Shown piece by piece: positions 31,091 through 32,923 of a DNA stretch of 32,923 bases. Below the pieces are notes generated by a model. That model worked only from the letters and a program-made list of their open reading frames with translations, was not told the DNA's origin and searched no databases. The DNA is taken from assembly GCA_013285855.1 (NCBI GenBank), contig JABDGW010000036.1, positions 1-32,923 on the forward strand. The letters run 5' to 3'. The position numbers were made by a program, and so were the translations under genes. The stretch is from Bacteroidota bacterium (GTDB lineage Bacteria > Bacteroidota > Bacteroidia > Chitinophagales > Chitinophagaceae). Each line of letters starts with the position of its first letter. The stretch's first letter is position 1.

Positions 31091-31684
31091 TTACTGCGAT
31101 TTAAATGAAGGGAGGGTTTTAATTTCCGGGAGATAACTGCTATTAAAATAACAACTTTTCAAAGAGCGTTTGAAAATAATTGGTATATCGAACTTTTCAA
31201 TCTCTTTTCTGCCTTCTCTTATATAAATGACGCTATCTAAAAAATTATAGGCTTTTTGAAAGTCAGTTGTCATAAAAGGTGGAATTATGCACAAAGAGTC
31301 AACGTTTCCGTCAGCATAAGTAACGCGAAAAAAATCATATGCCCCAGCGTAAAGACTATTTTCATCGAGATTGGTGCTTCCCAAATACGATTTCATTTTA
31401 TGAGTTTGAGCGAATATGGAATGTAACTTTTTCAACTCTTCTTGTGTCAACTGAAATGAATAATAAGTATGTGTGTTATGATAGTCATCTTGATTATTAA
31501 TAACCATGAGGCCTTTGTTAGAAATTAAATAGTATACACCGACGTATGCAGTGTCTTTCGTTTTTGTTCGGTATGAGTTAACATCAAACGAAGCATATTC
31601 AATTTTCTGAAAGGGATTAGTCTGAGAGTTCACACAACTTACAAATTCAAAGATTATACACAAGCAGCAAAGAAAAATTTTCAT
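31091..31684 (-). CDS. Exported or lipoprotein of unknown function, 197 aa
   Basis: The N-terminus MKIFLCCLCIIFEFVSCVNSQTN is a signal peptide; FVSC could be a lipobox or the site may be a type I cleavage after NSQ. The mature part contains PFQKIEYASFDVNSYRTKTKDTAYVGVYYLISNKGLMVINNQDDYHNTHTYYSFQLTQEELKKLHSIFAQ and a C-terminal FDIPIIFKRSLKSCYFNSSYLPEIKTLPSF. No family was recognised. It has a promoter (31729-31761) from the same 45-base module that serves the lipoprotein at 17768-18187. ATG at 31684. Downstream lies R3 copy 4. Confidence 0.78.
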   Translation of the reverse strand: MKIFLCCLCIIFEFVSCVNSQTNPFQKIEYASFDVNSYRTKTKDTAYVGVYYLISNKGLMVINNQDDYHNTHTYYSFQLTQEELKKLHSIFAQTHKMKSYLGSTNLDENSLYAGAYDFFRVTYADGNVDSLCIIPPFMTTDFQKAYNFLDSVIYIREGRKEIEKFDIPIIFKRSLKSCYFNSSYLPEIKTLPSFKSQ

Positions 31685-31723
31685 AATTGATTTTAGAAAT
31701 GAAGCCTCTTATAAATTACCGCG

Positions 31724-31770
31724 CAACTCAAATATAGTCGCAGTAATCGCAGTTTGCCAAAAATATTGTA
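31724..31770 (-). promoter_or_regulatory. Bacteroidota-type promoter, repeated module
   Basis: On the minus strand TTTG (complement of 31758-31761), a 21-base spacer and TATATTTG (complement of 31729-31736) form the same promoter as at 18209-18253; the spacer matches apart from one base, and the flanks also match. It serves the gene 31091-31684, whose ATG is about 45 bases downstream of the -7 box. Confidence 0.75.
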
Positions 31771-31849
31771 ATGTCAGGCTACCGGTTTGTGCCTGGAAGT
31801 GTTGTGCTTATTTATATGCAGCGGGTTCGCTTTAGGTATGCAAGCCTTG

Positions 31850-32134
31850 TCACTTCGCTGCAAATTCCGGGCGTGCATACGACTCCAGGAAACCACACAC
31901 CGAACAACGGAAGGTACCCACCGGAATGCACTTTTCCGCTGGAGCTGGAACACACGTACCAAACCAGGTGGGCTTACCCGGTGCTCCCTCCACCCAGTTG
32001 CTGACGCGACTAAACTTTGTCCCATGAAAGTCGATAATGAACCCCTGCACCATCACGCCGTTGCACCTGGGGCACTGAATGGCTTTCGTACTCATGCCCG
32101 AACCTCCTGAAAAGGAATTGGAAGAAGTTGTCAT
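31850..32134 (-). CDS. Zinc-ribbon protein (DUF6487-like), 94 aa, GC-rich
   Basis: A 94-residue protein with two CxxC knuckles: Cys21/Cys24 in CPRCNG and Cys77/Cys80 in FRCSVCGFLESYA. Between them are VQGFIIDFHGTKFSRVSNWVEGAPGKPTWFGTCVP and IPVGTFRC. This layout matches small zinc-ribbon proteins with W.eG.P....G...P...RC..CG.LE.YA (recalled as the DUF6487 family). Four Cys should bind one zinc. The coding sequence is visibly richer in GC than the surrounding DNA, suggesting transfer from a GC-richer genome. ATG at 32134 (a second Met at residue 14 is possible). Function unknown; nucleic-acid or protein binding is a guess. Confidence 0.82.
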   Translation of the reverse strand: MTTSSNSFSGGSGMSTKAIQCPRCNGVMVQGFIIDFHGTKFSRVSNWVEGAPGKPTWFGTCVPAPAEKCIPVGTFRCSVCGFLESYARPEFAAK

Positions 32135-32257
32135 ATGTTGAATATATTATTCTACTGCCAATAGCTGCATTAAGGCAAATTTACAATGAATTACACCAGT
32201 TATTTAGTGAAGAAAAATTGGATAACAGGCAATTTGAACACATATCACCTATCATAC

Positions 32258-32356
32258 TTCTCTCCTACCAAAGTCTTCATTGCCTGGCCTTGTGCTGAAG
32301 GATGAAACATCGCGTAAATTAACGCAGGGCACTCCGCAGACCCTGCTACGACAGAG
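32258..32356. repeat. R3 MITE-like repeat, copy 5
   Basis: From a degraded left end (TTCTCTCCTACC) to GCTACGACAGAG. It includes CTTCATTGCCTGGCCTTGTG and GCAGGGCACTCCGCAGACCC. It lies about 48 bases after the stop of the lipocalin-like gene 32405-32800. The 32135-32257 stretch otherwise holds no visible feature. Confidence 0.8.
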
Positions 32357-32404
32357 TTTCAATGTCTGGCCCTGACTTTTGGCAATGCATTATTGGTGGC
32401 AGTT

Positions 32405-32800
32405 TTATTTTCTCCAAAAACCAGAGATTAGGTTTTGCTTTTTTATTACCAGGCTATCTTTATCAATTTTGATAATATCATAAGCGATTGTGTCAATTGA
32501 TGATGCATGATTTCCGATACTCTCTGAAACTAAATAGAGTTGTTTATTCTTTAGCCACCAATTTTTATACACCAGCGTAGCCATATTTATTGATTTTGCC
32601 TTTCCTCCGGAAATCAGTTCAAACCCCTGAACTTCTTTTTTATTTATTGGATTCGGTTCTACCCAACTACCAATAATATCTGCTTCATAAATTGTATCCG
32701 TCACCTGGGGTTCTACATGTACATTTTTATTAATGCCGGAATTATTGCATCCGAGTGATACAAATAATAGAAAAATTCCGCATGCTAATTTACTTTTCAT
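32405..32800 (-). CDS. Lipocalin-like lipoprotein (Lipocalin_3-like)
   Basis: The frame extends to a GTG at 32827 inside an R2-related repeat; the ATG at 32798-32800 gives MKSKLACGIFLLFVSLGCNNSG, a lipoprotein signal with lipobox SLGC. The mature part EADIIGSWVEPNPINKKEVQGFELISGGKAKSINMATLVYKNWWLKNKQLYLVSESIGN and DIIKIDKDSLVIKKQ matches the lipocalin-like family recalled as Lipocalin_3 (GtWvqPip....iqGf.L..dGka.SInMaTL.Y..W...g..L.L...SiGN). These are small Bacteroidota envelope proteins of a lipocalin fold; the ligand is unknown. 131 residues, full length. Confidence 0.85.
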   Translation of the reverse strand: MKSKLACGIFLLFVSLGCNNSGINKNVHVEPQVTDTIYEADIIGSWVEPNPINKKEVQGFELISGGKAKSINMATLVYKNWWLKNKQLYLVSESIGNHASSIDTIAYDIIKIDKDSLVIKKQNLISGFWRK

Positions 32801-32806
32801 AATTCT

Positions 32807-32862
32807 GCCTTTGTTGGTGTTCTTCACCTCAGCCTTTGTTGGTGTTCTTCACCAACAAAATC
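32807..32862. repeat. R2-related sequence with 25-bp tandem duplication
   Basis: GCCTTTGTTGGTGTTCTTCA occurs at 32807 and again at 32832, 25 bases apart. The second copy continues CCAACAAAATC so that TTGTTGGTG and CACCAACAA form inverted arms. It is a short or degraded R2 hairpin just upstream of the lipocalin-like gene. Confidence 0.7.
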
Positions 32863-32923
32863 TAATTCTTATTAAAGCCGGATAAATTTAAAGATATAAT
32901 TATTGAAAGCTTACAATTTCTTA

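Noticed and set aside
31771..32110. Two plus-strand frames and a minus frame over the zinc-ribbon gene
   Set aside because: They are shadows of the GC-rich gene at 31850-32134; only that frame has the CxxC pairs and a known family pattern.
1..32923. rRNA, tRNA, transposase and integrase genes
   Set aside because: None were recognised: no tRNA-like cloverleaf at gene ends, no DDE/tyrosine-recombinase motif in any long frame. The mobile-looking repeats have no encoded enzyme here.

Overview
The window looks like a chromosomal stretch from a member of the Bacteroidota, probably close to Chitinophagaceae. The signs are AT-rich intergenic DNA, starts with no Shine-Dalgarno, many lipoproteins whose Cys is followed by Lys or polar residues, Bacteroidota-type promoters (TTTG, about 20-21 bases, TAnnTTTG), and Rcp1-like single-domain response regulators. 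The taxon is inferred; there is no rRNA, tRNA or marker gene. All family names come from reading the sequence and recall, without database searches.

Layout. At 1-2369 (minus) lies the N-terminal part of a giant soluble poly-HAMP signalling protein, cut by the window edge. At 2.7-8.0 kb a minus-strand run holds a lipoprotein, a VOC protein, a DUF1801 protein, and a likely operon of an ArsR-type repressor, two tandem AHSA1/SRPBCC proteins, a PhnB-like VOC protein and an alpha/beta hydrolase. Its promoter overlaps palindromes suited to autorepression. A SnoaL-like protein, a TMEM175-type channel (plus strand) and a TlpA-like thioredoxin follow. At 10.5-12.9 kb a two-component locus has a CheY-like receiver, a PAS-PAS histidine kinase 11 bases later, and a convergent second receiver.

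From 13.1 to 18.2 kb there are eight short minus-strand genes, mostly unknown membrane or lipoproteins. Most are separated by long structured repeats that end in GTTAGC/GTTGTGC/GTTGGGC-like cores a few to about 70 bases before the next gene. This resembles an integron cassette array without an integrase, and is the most interesting hypothesis here. Similar junctions recur at 8.1, 23.4, 26.8, 28.8 and 29.5 kb.

At 18.3-21.3 kb there is a 21-bp tandem repeat, then an exported arylsulfatase and an exported HAD phosphatase in one operon. From 21.3 to 32.9 kb the DNA is accessory-like and repeat-rich: two orphan receivers, small membrane proteins, an MBL-fold hydrolase, lipoproteins, a half-size EamA transporter, a coiled-coil TIR protein (possible NAD-cleaving defence effector), a DUF6855-like protein, a GC-rich zinc-ribbon protein and a lipocalin-like lipoprotein.

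Four dispersed repeat families fill the gaps: R1 (about 48 bp hairpin), R2 (about 70 bp hairpin), R3 (about 102 bp, MITE-like, with inverted ends) and R4 (about 192 bp, two hairpins, three tandem copies). Two R3 copies supply the last residues and stop codon of the gene they abut.
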